From Methylotenera_A sp040079935 (GTDB lineage Bacteria > Pseudomonadota > Gammaproteobacteria > Burkholderiales > Methylophilaceae): 64,000 bases of DNA. Below, one piece after another: positions 7,777-15,974 of the stretch. Where the stretch lies: positions 19,383 through 83,382 of the forward strand of contig JBEBJI010000008.1 of the NCBI GenBank assembly GCA_040079935.1, read 5' to 3'. Made by a program: the position numbers and the translations under genes. Under the pieces are notes generated by a model. It searched no databases. It saw only the letters and a list, made by a program, of their open reading frames with translations, and had not been told where the DNA came from. The first letter of the stretch is position 1; each line of letters opens with the position of its first letter.

Positions 7777-8629
7777 ATGCGGTTTGTAACATCAAACCTT
7801 TAATTTTTTGCATGGCTTTTTGTTCAATTTGGCGAATGCGCTCTGCAGAAACGCCGAACTCAGCGGCCAAATCATGTAATGTTGAAGTTGCATTTTCGTT
7901 TAACCAGCGCGCTTCTAACACGCGGCGACTACGCTCATCCAAACTCATCAGCGCGTGGCTTAAGCCTTTAGATTGCAATTGCTCGCTTTGTTGAATTTCT
8001 AAAAACTCCGAAGGTTCTGGGCTTTCATCTTCTAAATAAGCAATTGGGCTAAAACTTTCGTCGCCGTCATCGTCAATATGCGCATCCAGCGAGATTTCAT
8101 GCCCGTTCAAGCGATATTCCATCTCCATCACTTCTTCAGGCTTCACGTTGAGCTCGCGCGCAATGCGCTTGACTTCATCTGGGTGCAGCGTGTCATGACC
8201 ATTTTTCATGCTGCGCAAATTAAAGAATAATTTACGTTGTGCCTTGGTCGTCGCAGTTTTCACCAAGCGCCAGTTACGCACGATAAATTCGTTCATTTCG
8301 GCTTTAATCCAATGCATTGCAAATGAAACCAAGCGCACACCACGGTCTGGATCGAAGCGTTTTACCGCCTTCATTAGGCCAATATTACCTTCTTGAATCA
8401 AATCTGCTTGTGGTAAACCATATCCCATATAGCCACGCGCGATGCTCACGACCAAACGCAGATGTGAAACAATCAACATCTGTGCGGCTTCTAGGTCATT
8501 ATTGTTTTTAAGGCGAGTTGCGTAATCGCGCTCCTCCTCCGCGCTTAATAGCGGAAAGGCCTTAATCGCACGCATGTACTGATCAAAACTATCTAATGAC
8601 GAAATCGACGGTATGGTTAAAGCGGTAAT
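7775..8629 (-). CDS. rpoH: Heat-shock sigma factor RpoH (sigma-32), apparent ATT start
   Basis: RpoH directs RNA polymerase to heat-shock promoters. The protein shows region 2 (DLIQEGNIGLMKAVKRFDP), the RpoH-box text QRKLFFNLR, and region 4.2 (FGVSAERIRQIEQKAMQKIKG). The first ATG (8575) has no ribosome-binding site, and the frame upstream encodes SISSLDSFDQY, which aligns with the N-terminus of E. coli RpoH (GNLDSYIRAAN). No ATG, GTG or TTG exists in this frame back to the upstream stop. A perfect AAGGAG (8637-8642) lies 7 bp before an ATT codon at 8627-8629, giving 284 residues, the usual length. I therefore take ATT as the start; the alternative is a sequencing error or an ATC start. A CIRCE operator lies upstream. 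Confidence 0.85.
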   Translation of the reverse strand: MTALTIPSISSLDSFDQYMRAIKAFPLLSAEEERDYATRLKNNNDLEAAQMLIVSHLRLVVSIARGYMGYGLPQADLIQEGNIGLMKAVKRFDPDRGVRLVSFAMHWIKAEMNEFIVRNWRLVKTATTKAQRKLFFNLRSMKNGHDTLHPDEVKRIARELNVKPEEVMEMEYRLNGHEISLDAHIDDDGDESFSPIAYLEDESPEPSEFLEIQQSEQLQSKGLSHALMSLDERSRRVLEARWLNENATSTLHDLAAEFGVSAERIRQIEQKAMQKIKGLMLQTA

Positions 8630-8642
8630 GATGAAACTCCTT
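8627..8642 (-). promoter_or_regulatory. Ribosome-binding site and ATT start of rpoH
   Basis: AAGGAG at 8637-8642 followed by a 7-nt spacer and ATT decides the start. Non-standard ATT initiation is known for infC, where it allows control by IF3 discrimination; a comparable effect here is inference. Confidence 0.6.
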
Positions 8643-8661
8643 ATATTAAAGTAACATTATT

Positions 8662-8688
8662 TTAGCACTCTTGATTGGAGAGTGCTAG
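8662..8688 (-). promoter_or_regulatory. CIRCE operator (HrcA-binding site) upstream of rpoH
   Basis: TTAGCACTC, nine bases, then GAGTGCTAG: this matches the CIRCE consensus TTAGCACTC-N9-GAGTGCTAA with one mismatch. It sits between ftsX and rpoH, 33 bp before the inferred rpoH start. HrcA, the repressor that binds CIRCE, is encoded at 48381-49403 in this window. Confidence 0.92.
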
Positions 8689-8728
8689 ATGTTAAAAGTT
8701 GCAATAAAACACAAAAATAATGTGTTAT

Positions 8729-9634
8729 TTAATGAATTGATTTGAATAAAGATTTTGACACAGCTAGGTAAGCTGAAATTAGGCCAACAGCCAAAGCGAG
8801 AAAGCAAGTGATAGTGCAAGTGAATAAATTGGGGTAATTTAATGAAAAATTGGTTTGATATTCCGCTACTAGCGGCGCTAGCGATTGGTTGAATAGGTAA
8901 ATCACCACAAAAGTAATTATTAGCGCAAACAGCCCGCCAATTAAACCATACAGCGCACCTGCGTATAAAAAAGGTCGGCGAACAAAACTCTTAGTCGCGC
9001 CAATTAAGCGGCTTAATTCTATCTCTGCCTGTTGCGTCACAATTTGCATGCGTACGGTGTTGCCGATGACCGCTACCAGTGCAAACGCTAGCAAACTTGC
9101 GATAATCAGCATGGCTTTTTTGCCCAACGCTAACAAATAATTTAGGCGTTTTATCCAGGCGCCATCCACCAACACTTCGTCCACACCGTCTAATTTGCTT
9201 AGATTATTTTTAAGACTTTCAATAGATTCTGCCTCTAAATTGCTCGGCTGCAAAAAAAATGCGTCTGGTAACGGGTTGTTTTCAAGTGAGTTCAGCACGT
9301 CGTTATTCGTGTCGGCGGCTTGCAATTGGCTAAGCGCGCTTTCTTTTGATACATATTTAAAACTTTTGATATTAGCATTATCTTCGAGCGCAGTTTTAAT
9401 CGCTGCAACGGCATTTTCATCGTGATTTGTTGCCAAAAAAACGCTCATTTGTGAGTCGCTTTTTACGCTACTGGCCAAGCCATTTACACTATCTAACACC
9501 GCATATAATATGCTTGGCAGAGCAAGTGTTACGCCAATCGCCAAGCAAATCAGCAAGGTGCTGAGTTTATATTTTGCAAAGCGCAGCAACACCAAACGGA
9601 GTGCTTGAATATGTTGTGTCAGCCATGCGTTCAT
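8729..9634 (-). CDS. ftsX: Cell-division ABC transporter permease FtsX
   Basis: The 301-residue membrane protein has one N-terminal transmembrane segment (residues about 20-45), a periplasmic loop (about 45-165), and three C-terminal segments containing the FtsX-domain text AEIELSRLIGATKSFVRRPFL. FtsEX controls peptidoglycan hydrolase activators at the divisome. The start overlaps the end of ftsE by 4 bp, the usual coupled arrangement. It is followed by rpoH, which has its own CIRCE-bearing leader. Confidence 0.95.
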   Translation of the reverse strand: MNAWLTQHIQALRLVLLRFAKYKLSTLLICLAIGVTLALPSILYAVLDSVNGLASSVKSDSQMSVFLATNHDENAVAAIKTALEDNANIKSFKYVSKESALSQLQAADTNNDVLNSLENNPLPDAFFLQPSNLEAESIESLKNNLSKLDGVDEVLVDGAWIKRLNYLLALGKKAMLIIASLLAFALVAVIGNTVRMQIVTQQAEIELSRLIGATKSFVRRPFLYAGALYGLIGGLFALIITFVVIYLFNQSLAPLVAEYQTNFSLNYPNLFTCTITCFLALAVGLISAYLAVSKSLFKSIH

Positions 9635-10299
9635 GCGGTAATCTCATTGGTGGTTAATTTGCCATGATCCAAATGCAATATTTTGTTGCTTTCATTTACA
9701 TTGCCCAGAGCATCGTGCGTGGCAATAATCACCGTCACGCCCACTTGCTGAAACGCGCTAAAAAGTTGCAAAATATCGTCCGCATAATTGCGGTCCAAAT
9801 TCCCTGTTGGTTCATCGGCAATTAGAATAGATGGCCTAGAAACCACAGCCCGCGCGATAGCCAGCCGTTGCTGCTCCCCACCAGAGAGCGTAATCGGCAT
9901 GGCTTTTTCTTTGTCGAGTAATCCCACTTTGTCCAGAGCAGCGCGTATGCGTTTTCCTGCTTCGGCGCCCGTAATACCGTTAATCGCTAGCGGTAACGCT
10001 ACATTGTGATAGCAATTTCTGTCGTACAAAAGTTTGTGATCTTGAAACACCAAGCCAAACTTGCGGCGAATATAAGGCAAAGTGGACTCTTTGAGCTTGC
10101 TAACATTTTGATTGTTGATGAGCACCGTACCAGTCGTCGGCCGTTCAATCGCCGCCATCAGCTTCAGTAGTGTGCTTTTGCCCGCACCAGAATGCCCTGT
10201 AACGTAAACCATCTCGCCTTGCTCAATGACAAAACTCACATTGCTTAGCGCTTCGTGGCTGCCAGGGTAGCGTTTAGTGACGTTATCAAAAGTAATCAT
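9631..10299 (-). CDS. ftsE: Cell-division ATP-binding protein FtsE
   Basis: The 222-residue ABC ATPase has the Walker A motif GHSGAGKST near residue 35, the Q-loop FGLVFQDHKLL, the signature LSGGEQQRLAIARA, Walker B ILIADEPTGNLD and the H-loop ATHD. These are the standard FtsE sequences; the length is normal. It powers FtsX and works in septal wall splitting. In E. coli ftsY, ftsE and ftsX are contiguous; here an LprI-like gene and a palindromic element separate ftsE from ftsY. Confidence 0.96.
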   Translation of the reverse strand: MITFDNVTKRYPGSHEALSNVSFVIEQGEMVYVTGHSGAGKSTLLKLMAAIERPTTGTVLINNQNVSKLKESTLPYIRRKFGLVFQDHKLLYDRNCYHNVALPLAINGITGAEAGKRIRAALDKVGLLDKEKAMPITLSGGEQQRLAIARAVVSRPSILIADEPTGNLDRNYADDILQLFSAFQQVGVTVIIATHDALGNVNESNKILHLDHGKLTTNEITA

Positions 10300-10401
10300 A
10301 AATGATTTATGTTGAAGGTAATCATAGATTGGATTATATCGCTAAATACTAAATTTTATTGTATCTAGAGTTATTTCATGCGCAATGAAAAAGGGAAATA
10401 T

Positions 10402-10440
10402 ATGCTCTGTGAGGCAATATCCATGCGGGTTGCAGGACAG
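10402..10440 (+). repeat. Palindromic element, copy 3 (between lprI-like gene and ftsE)
   Basis: ATGCTCTGTGAGGCAATATC followed by CATGCGGGTTGCAGGACAG. It falls in the 202-bp gap between the LprI-like gene and ftsE, otherwise AT-rich with no gene. Unlike most copies it contains an in-frame TGA in one frame (CTG-TGA). Confidence 0.85.
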
Positions 10441-10501
10441 TGGATTTAAATAGATTTAAGTTATATATAAAAGATTTTTTTAGTGAATTGGATAATGTTA
10501 G

Positions 10502-10894
10502 TTAATAAGTTTCCTCATACATTTTTAACTCTTTGATGCGTTGCTCAGCTCTGCTAGTCATGCATGATAAATACATAGCGCCACGAATGGTGCCATCCGA
10601 CCAAAAAGTGTATGTAGTATCACAATCTGCTTTTCGAAATTTAACCCATAGCCGTTGCGCTTCAACAAAACTTTTTTTCAACTTTGATTTGTCGGTAACA
10701 TTGGACTTCTCGCGGCTAATCTCATCCATTTGTTTTAACACACGTTGATAAACCAGATTTAATTTCAACTCAACTTTATCAAGCTCAATTTTCCCACATG
10801 CATTTACGTCCGGGGTAGAGACAGCGCGCTTACAATCAAGCGCGGACACTGTGCAAGAGTAAAAAAATAGCATTAAAAAGATGAATTTATTCAT
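10502..10894 (-). CDS. LprI-like (DUF1311) secreted protein
   Basis: From the ATG at 10894 the product is 130 residues with a signal peptide (MNKFIFLMLFFYSCTVSALDC). The mature protein has four cysteines, the pattern Q-R-x-W-x-x-F-R-x-A-x-C (QRLWVKFRKADCD) and C-M-x-x-x-A-E-Q-R-I-x-E-L, typical of the lysozyme-inhibitor LprI N-terminal (DUF1311) domain. The start codon shares its A with the TGA stop of ftsY (TGATG), so translation is coupled. Members are periplasmic; some inhibit lysozyme, others are uncharacterised. Its presence inside the ftsY-ftsEX operon is unusual. Confidence 0.75.
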   Translation of the reverse strand: MNKFIFLMLFFYSCTVSALDCKRAVSTPDVNACGKIELDKVELKLNLVYQRVLKQMDEISREKSNVTDKSKLKKSFVEAQRLWVKFRKADCDTTYTFWSDGTIRGAMYLSCMTSRAEQRIKELKMYEETY

Positions 10895-11910
10895 CAATCA
10901 AACATTGCATCCACAAACTCTTGTGCGCTAAAAGGCCGCAAATCATCTATCGCTTCGCCAATGCCGATGTAGCGAATGGGAATCGGGCGTGCTTCGGCGA
11001 TGGCAGCAATCACGCCGCCTTTCGCGGTGCCGTCTAATTTGGTGAGCGCCAAACCTGTTACGCCCAATGCATCGTCAAACGCTTTCACTTGGCTCACTGC
11101 ATTTTGGCCGGTGTTGGCATCAATCACTAACAAAATTTCGTGTGGCGCGCCAGGCAAGGCTTTGGCGATAACCCGTTTAACTTTGGTAATTTCGTCCATT
11201 AAATTCATTTGTGTAGGCAAGCGACCAGCAGTATCGGCGATGACAATATCAATTTTTTTTGCGATTGCAGAGTTCACCGCATCAAAAATTACCGCCGCTG
11301 GGTCGCCGCCCTCGCTTGCAACCACGTGCACATTATTGCGTTCGCCCCACACTTGCAATTGTTCGCGCGCCGCGGCGCGAAAGGTATCACCCGCAGCGAT
11401 TAAGACGGTGTTACCTTGGCTTTGGAAAAGTTTGGCGAGTTTACCAATAGTCGTGGTTTTGCCCGCGCCGTTTACGCCTGCAAGCATAATCACAAAAGGC
11501 GCATGGATGTTGGTTTGCAGAGGCGCTTCTAGTGGTTTTAATATTGTTAATAATTCGCTTTTTAGCGCAATTTTAAGTGCGGAAGTATCTTCTAATTGCT
11601 CACGCTTAACGCGCTTTTTTAAGTTATCGAGTAGCTTTTGCGTTGCCGCTACGCCGATGTCTGATGTGAGTAAAATTGTCTCAAGCTCTTCGTAGGTTTC
11701 CGCATCAATTTTGCCGCCACCAAATAAGCTGTTAAGCTGCGAGCCAAGTAGATTGCGGGTTTTGGAAAGGCCTTGCTTTAAGCGCTGCGTGAAACTCAGT
11801 TCCGTCTTTGCGACTTCTTCAGGTTTGTTGGGTGCAGGTTCCCCAGGTTTTACAACTTCAGAAGCTTTTGCAGGCTCTTCGGCGGGTTTCTTTTTTAAAA
11901 AATCGAACAT
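10894..11910 (-). CDS. ftsY: Signal recognition particle receptor FtsY
   Basis: The 338-residue SRP GTPase receives SRP-ribosome complexes at the inner membrane. Residues 1-40 form a short acidic, Pro/Lys-rich A domain. The N domain follows, then the G domain with GVNGAGKTTTIGKLAKL, the insertion box, DTAGRLPTQ, and TKLDGTAKGG. Immediately before the P-loop strand is the peptide LQTNIHAPFVIM, encoded by an element-like sequence (11497-11528). E. coli has a short linker there, so the insertion or replacement is tolerated at the start of the G domain. The divergent M16 peptidase gene begins 97 bp away. Confidence 0.96.
   Translation of the reverse strand: MFDFLKKKPAEEPAKASEVVKPGEPAPNKPEEVAKTELSFTQRLKQGLSKTRNLLGSQLNSLFGGGKIDAETYEELETILLTSDIGVAATQKLLDNLKKRVKREQLEDTSALKIALKSELLTILKPLEAPLQTNIHAPFVIMLAGVNGAGKTTTIGKLAKLFQSQGNTVLIAAGDTFRAAAREQLQVWGERNNVHVVASEGGDPAAVIFDAVNSAIAKKIDIVIADTAGRLPTQMNLMDEITKVKRVIAKALPGAPHEILLVIDANTGQNAVSQVKAFDDALGVTGLALTKLDGTAKGGVIAAIAEARPIPIRYIGIGEAIDDLRPFSAQEFVDAMFD
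11497..11528 (-). repeat. Palindromic element, copy 4 (in frame in ftsY)
   Basis: On the coding strand CTCTGCAAACCAACATCCAT continues as GCGCC. This matches the left arm and the core with a single core change; the right arm has decayed. It encodes LQTNIHAPF in the same frame as the hldE, hrcA and epimerase copies. Confidence 0.65.
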
Positions 11911-12006
11911 CTTGCTATTTTAATCGTAAACTCGCATTGCCGCTACGAACTAAAGCAAATTAGAATGGGTCTTTAGTGGTAGCTTTTTAAAATAATAGGA
12001 AATAAC

Positions 12007-13386
12007 GTGTCGAAATTCACTTTGGTTAAATCTCACTTATTATTGGCTTTATGTCTGCTCGCGCCCGTTTTTGCAAGTGCCGAGATTCAAGAATTTAAGC
12101 TTAGTAATGGCTTAAAGCTTGTGGTGCAGGAAGACCATCGCGCACCAGTTGTCGTCTCGCAAGTGTGGTACCGCGCAGGTGCGTTGGATGAAGTGAACGG
12201 CAAAACTGGCGTGGCACACGTGTTGGAACACATGATGTTTAAAGGCACGAGAAAAGTGAAAGCAGGGCAGTTTTCGCGCATGGTTGCTGCCGCAGGTGGT
12301 AAAGAAAACGCGTTTACAGGACAAGATTACACGTGTTACTTTCAGCAGTTAGAAAAAAGCAATTTGCCGCTGTCATTTAAGCTAGAAGCAGACCGTATGG
12401 TGAATTTGCAAATTACTGATGCGGAATTTGCCAAAGAAATTAAAGTGGTGATGGAAGAGCGGCGTTGGCGCACAGAGGACAAGCCGCAAAGTAAAGTGAA
12501 TGAGCAATTTCAGGCGATTGCATTTCGCGCGCACCCTTATGGCAGACCAGTAGTAGGGCATATGAACGATTTGGAGAATATGACCGCTGCAGATGCGCGC
12601 GAGTGGTACAAAAACTGGTATGCGCCAAATAATGCGACGATTGTGGTGGTAGGCGATGTGAAAACGGCGGATGTTTTGAAACTTGCCAAGCAATATTTTG
12701 GCTCGTTAAAACCGCGTATTTTGCCGATGCGCAAACCGCAAATTGAGCCTGCGCAAATTGGTGAAAGAAGAGCCGTTGTGAAAGCGCCAGGCAAGTTACC
12801 GTATTTGACCATGGGTTTTCATACACCAACTATAAGCTACAAGGCAACCGAGCAAGGATGGGAGCCATATGCACTGGATGTGCTAGCAGGGGTGCTTAGT
12901 GGCAATGATTCAGCTAGATTGAACCAAAAACTGGTGCGCGAGACTTCGTTAGCGGTGGATGTGGGTGCTGGCTATGATAGCACTTCGCGCGGACGAGAAT
13001 CACTTTTCGAACTTGTTGGCACGCCAGCTGAAGGCAAAACCGTGGCAGAATTAGAAGCCGCATTAATCGCCGAAATCGAAAAAATCAAAACAGGTGGCGT
13101 CACGCAGCAGGAATTAGACCGCGTAAAAGCGGCAGTGATTGCGAGCGACGTTTATCAGCGCGATTCGATGTTCTACCAAGCCATGCAAATTGGGCAGCTG
13201 GAAACGATGGGCTATAGCTGGCGCTTGTTAGATGAATATCCAGAAAAATTAAAAGCGATTACCTCGGAACAAATTCAAGCAGTGGCTAAAAAATATTTGG
13301 TAAAAGATAACATGACGATTGCCGTTTTAGATCCGCAACCCATCGACCCAAATGCAAAGCCCATCGGCACACCTCACACACATTAA
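12007..13386 (+). CDS. M16 family zinc metallopeptidase (catalytic partner)
   Basis: The 459-residue secreted pitrilysin-family protein starts at GTG and has a signal peptide (cleavage near ASA-EI, about residue 26). The inverted zinc motif HxxEH reads HVLEH at residues 71-75, and a downstream glutamate-rich helix (EIKVVMEERRWRTEDKPQ) supplies the third ligand. A second, inactive M16 domain with the R/Y-type substrate-binding region (RLNQKLVRETSLAVDVGAGY) follows. It lies 131 bp before a related gene lacking HxxEH. Such pairs form heterodimeric periplasmic peptidases (PqqL/YmxG-like), so this is the active subunit. The substrate is unknown. Confidence 0.9.
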   Translation: MSKFTLVKSHLLLALCLLAPVFASAEIQEFKLSNGLKLVVQEDHRAPVVVSQVWYRAGALDEVNGKTGVAHVLEHMMFKGTRKVKAGQFSRMVAAAGGKENAFTGQDYTCYFQQLEKSNLPLSFKLEADRMVNLQITDAEFAKEIKVVMEERRWRTEDKPQSKVNEQFQAIAFRAHPYGRPVVGHMNDLENMTAADAREWYKNWYAPNNATIVVVGDVKTADVLKLAKQYFGSLKPRILPMRKPQIEPAQIGERRAVVKAPGKLPYLTMGFHTPTISYKATEQGWEPYALDVLAGVLSGNDSARLNQKLVRETSLAVDVGAGYDSTSRGRESLFELVGTPAEGKTVAELEAALIAEIEKIKTGGVTQQELDRVKAAVIASDVYQRDSMFYQAMQIGQLETMGYSWRLLDEYPEKLKAITSEQIQAVAKKYLVKDNMTIAVLDPQPIDPNAKPIGTPHTH

Positions 13387-13388
13387 TG

Positions 13389-13495
13389 AAAAACTTCAAA
13401 CCGCTTTGCGATACGTTGTTGCAAAACACCTCGTGTACACCAAACGTACACGTCGGCGTTTCGCGCCTAGTCTCGCTTAACGCTTTGAAGTTTTT
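13389..13495. repeat. Long imperfect palindrome (family B), 107 nt between the M16 genes
   Basis: Two 50-nt arms flank a 7-nt loop. The outer ends AAAAACTTCAAA and TTTGAAGTTTTT pair exactly, the inner ends TCGTGTAC and GTACACG pair, and the middle is partly complementary. It fills most of the 131-bp gap and could form a large mRNA hairpin between the two peptidase cistrons. A similar structure occurs after nadK. Confidence 0.75.
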
Positions 13496-13517
13496 AAATA
13501 TTTAGAGATTTAGAAAA

Positions 13518-14810
13518 ATGTTAAAAATAATTATTTTACTTTTCAGCTTTTGTTTTATCAGTTCTGCAAACGCCGCCGTCAAAATCCAACAATGGCAAAC
13601 TACAAGCGGCTCCGATGTGTATTTTGTCGAGAATCACGACTTGCCGATTATCGATATGGCGGTGAATTTTCCTGCGGGTAGTGCGCGCGATACTAAAGCA
13701 ACTTCAGGTACGGCTGGCGTGACACGCTACATGATGACGCTAGGCGCGGATGGACTATCAGACGAAGTGATTACTAACAAATTTGCCGACATTGGTGCGA
13801 TTTTAGGCGGCGAATTGGACGCAGATCGCGCTGCATTTAAGCTACGTACTTTAACGAGCGAAAGCGCAAAAGCGCTAGAGATATTTAACAAAATTTTGCA
13901 CAAACCTGACTTTCCACAGACGGTATTAGACCGCGAAAAAACGCGCATTATTGCAGGTTTGAAAGAAGCAGAGACCCAGCCAGAAAGCATTTCGAACAAA
14001 GCGTTTATGAAAGCGCTGTACCCAAATCATCCATACGGTTTGGATGAAAGCGGCGAGATTGACACGATTACTGCGATGAAGCGCGACGATTTAATCGCGT
14101 TTTATCAGCAACATTACACCGCCAAAAGCGCGGTGATTGCGCTGATTGGCGATATGACCGAAGCGCAAGCACGAGAAATAGCCGAAAAAGTCTCAAAAGA
14201 CCTGCCCCAGGGACCAGCATTGGCGCGGCTGGCAGAGGTGCCTTTATTGACTGCTGCAAACGTGCAAGATATTAAGCATCCTGCATCACAAGCACATATT
14301 TTGCTTGGCGCGCCAGGCGTTAAGCGTGGCGATGCAGATTATTTTCCATTGTATGTGGGCAACTATATTTTAGGTGGAGGCGGATTTGTGTCGCGCCTAA
14401 CCGAAGAAGTGCGCGAAAAGCGCGGTTTGGTTTATAGCGTTTACAGCTACTTTGCACCGATGGCCGAACTTGGCGTGTTTCAAATTGGCTTGCAAACCAA
14501 AAAAGAACAAGCGCCTGAGGCGATGAAGGTGGTGAATGAAACGCTGGAAAAATTTATAAAAAATGGCGTAACTGAAAAAGAGCTGAAAGCTGCGAAAGAT
14601 AATATTACGGGCGGTTTTCCAATGCGTATCGATAGCAATGGCAAGATTTTAGATTACTTAAGTGTGATTGGTTTTTATAAATTACCGCTAACTTATCTCG
14701 ATGATTTTAATCAACAAATTAAAAAGGTCACGGCTAGCCAAATTAAAGATGCGTTTCAACGGCGCGTAAAACCTGAGAATTTTGCCGTAGTGACAGTTGG
14801 CGCGCAGTAG
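13518..14810 (+). CDS. M16 family peptidase-like protein (non-catalytic partner)
   Basis: The 430-residue protein begins with a signal peptide (MLKIIILLFSFCFISSANAA). It keeps the overall M16 fold: the substrate-binding segment EEVREKRGLVYSVYSYFAPM and the C-terminal YLSVIGFYKLPLTY are recognisable. At the place of the zinc motif, however, it reads GTAGVTRYMMTLG without HxxEH, so it should not bind zinc. With the preceding gene it probably forms an active/inactive heterodimer in the periplasm. The ordering active-then-inactive is common in proteobacteria. Substrate and mutant effect cannot be inferred. Confidence 0.88.
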   Translation: MLKIIILLFSFCFISSANAAVKIQQWQTTSGSDVYFVENHDLPIIDMAVNFPAGSARDTKATSGTAGVTRYMMTLGADGLSDEVITNKFADIGAILGGELDADRAAFKLRTLTSESAKALEIFNKILHKPDFPQTVLDREKTRIIAGLKEAETQPESISNKAFMKALYPNHPYGLDESGEIDTITAMKRDDLIAFYQQHYTAKSAVIALIGDMTEAQAREIAEKVSKDLPQGPALARLAEVPLLTAANVQDIKHPASQAHILLGAPGVKRGDADYFPLYVGNYILGGGGFVSRLTEEVREKRGLVYSVYSYFAPMAELGVFQIGLQTKKEQAPEAMKVVNETLEKFIKNGVTEKELKAAKDNITGGFPMRIDSNGKILDYLSVIGFYKLPLTYLDDFNQQIKKVTASQIKDAFQRRVKPENFAVVTVGAQ

Positions 14811-14907
14811 CAGCTACAACAAAAGGTGACGCCACGCAGTAGTTGCGCCGACAATATGTAAAGTCGCTTAATAGCTGTAAAATAAGGTTTTGTTTTAAGA
14901 CAGAACC

Positions 14908-15465
14908 TTGCCAAAATCTACCAAAACTGCCACCAACCAAGTCCGCATCAATGCTGGGGTTTGGCGCAGTCGTTTGCTCAAATTCCCCGATGTCGAAGGT
15001 TTGCGCCCAACACCAGAGCGCGTGCGCATCACTGTTTTTAATTGGTTGGGGCAAGATTTAACCGGCAAAACTTGTTTGGATTTATTTGCTGGTACAGGTG
15101 CGTTTGGTTTCGAGGCGCTTTCTCGCAACGCCAAAAACGTGACGATGATCGAACATTCAAATCTCGCTTTTAAATCTTTAATTCAAAATCAACAATTATT
15201 AAAAGCTGAAAATTGCCAAATTTTTACCCAAGATGCTCTGCAATTTTTGGTTCACAACACACAGAAATTTGACTTGATTTTTTGCGATCCGCCTTATAAC
15301 AAAGGTTGGCTAACTAAGTTATTACCCATTTTAAATCAACATCTTAACGAAAATGGTCTAATTTATGCTGAGGCAGAATTTGAGATAAAATCTGACGAAA
15401 ATTGGCAAGTGATTAAGCAAAATAAAGCAGGTAATGTTTTCTACCATTTGCTAAAATCTGCTTAA
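14908..15465 (+). CDS. rsmD: 16S rRNA (guanine966-N2)-methyltransferase RsmD
   Basis: The 185-residue class I methyltransferase starts at a TTG (the choice is uncertain). It has the RsmD N-terminal pattern RINAGVWRSRLLKFP, then GLRPTPERVRITVFNWLG, the SAM-binding motif CLDLFAGTGAFGFEALSR and the N2-methyltransferase motif DPPY (FCDPPYNKGW, about residue 128). It modifies G966 of 16S rRNA during 30S assembly. coaD follows after 20 bp, the frequent rsmD-coaD pairing in proteobacteria. Confidence 0.93.
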   Translation: MPKSTKTATNQVRINAGVWRSRLLKFPDVEGLRPTPERVRITVFNWLGQDLTGKTCLDLFAGTGAFGFEALSRNAKNVTMIEHSNLAFKSLIQNQQLLKAENCQIFTQDALQFLVHNTQKFDLIFCDPPYNKGWLTKLLPILNQHLNENGLIYAEAEFEIKSDENWQVIKQNKAGNVFYHLLKSA

Positions 15466-15485
15466 TTAATAAAGGTCACTTAATC

Positions 15486-15974
15486 ATGAGTAAAAATAGA
15501 ATCGCAGTTTATCCTGGTACTTTCGACCCCATTACTTTGGGGCACGAAGACATCGTGCGCCGTGCCGCCGATTTGTTTGATGAAGTTATCGTGGCGGTGG
15601 CGGGTAGCACTAACAAGCGCACGCTATTTAGCTTAGAAGAACGTGTTAGTTTGGCGCAATGCGTGTTTAAAAATGCGGATAACGTGAAAGTGATGGGTTT
15701 TAGCGGCTTGTTGATGCAGTTTGTGCAAGAACAGGGTGCGCAGATGGTCATTCGCGGGTTGCGTGCTGCGAGTGATTTTGAGTATGAATTTCAACTGGCT
15801 GGCATGAACCGCAAACTGTTCCCGCAGCTGGAAACACTGTTTTTAACGCCTTCCGAGCAGTATATGTTTGTTTCATCCACCTTAGTGCGTGAAGTAGCAA
15901 CGTTAGATGGCGATGTGCATCAGTTTGTATCGCCAACGGTGGAAGCGGCGATTAAGAATAAGCTAGGAAAATAA
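15486..15974 (+). CDS. coaD: Phosphopantetheine adenylyltransferase CoaD
   Basis: This 162-residue enzyme adenylates 4'-phosphopantetheine to dephospho-CoA, the penultimate step of coenzyme A synthesis. The T/HxGH nucleotidyltransferase motif appears as YPGTFDPITLGHEDIV near residue 18. The second motif reads SSTLVREVA near residue 130. Length and both motifs match the family. The stop overlaps the start of the ferredoxin gene by one base, so the two are translationally coupled. Confidence 0.97.
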   Translation: MSKNRIAVYPGTFDPITLGHEDIVRRAADLFDEVIVAVAGSTNKRTLFSLEERVSLAQCVFKNADNVKVMGFSGLLMQFVQEQGAQMVIRGLRAASDFEYEFQLAGMNRKLFPQLETLFLTPSEQYMFVSSTLVREVATLDGDVHQFVSPTVEAAIKNKLGK

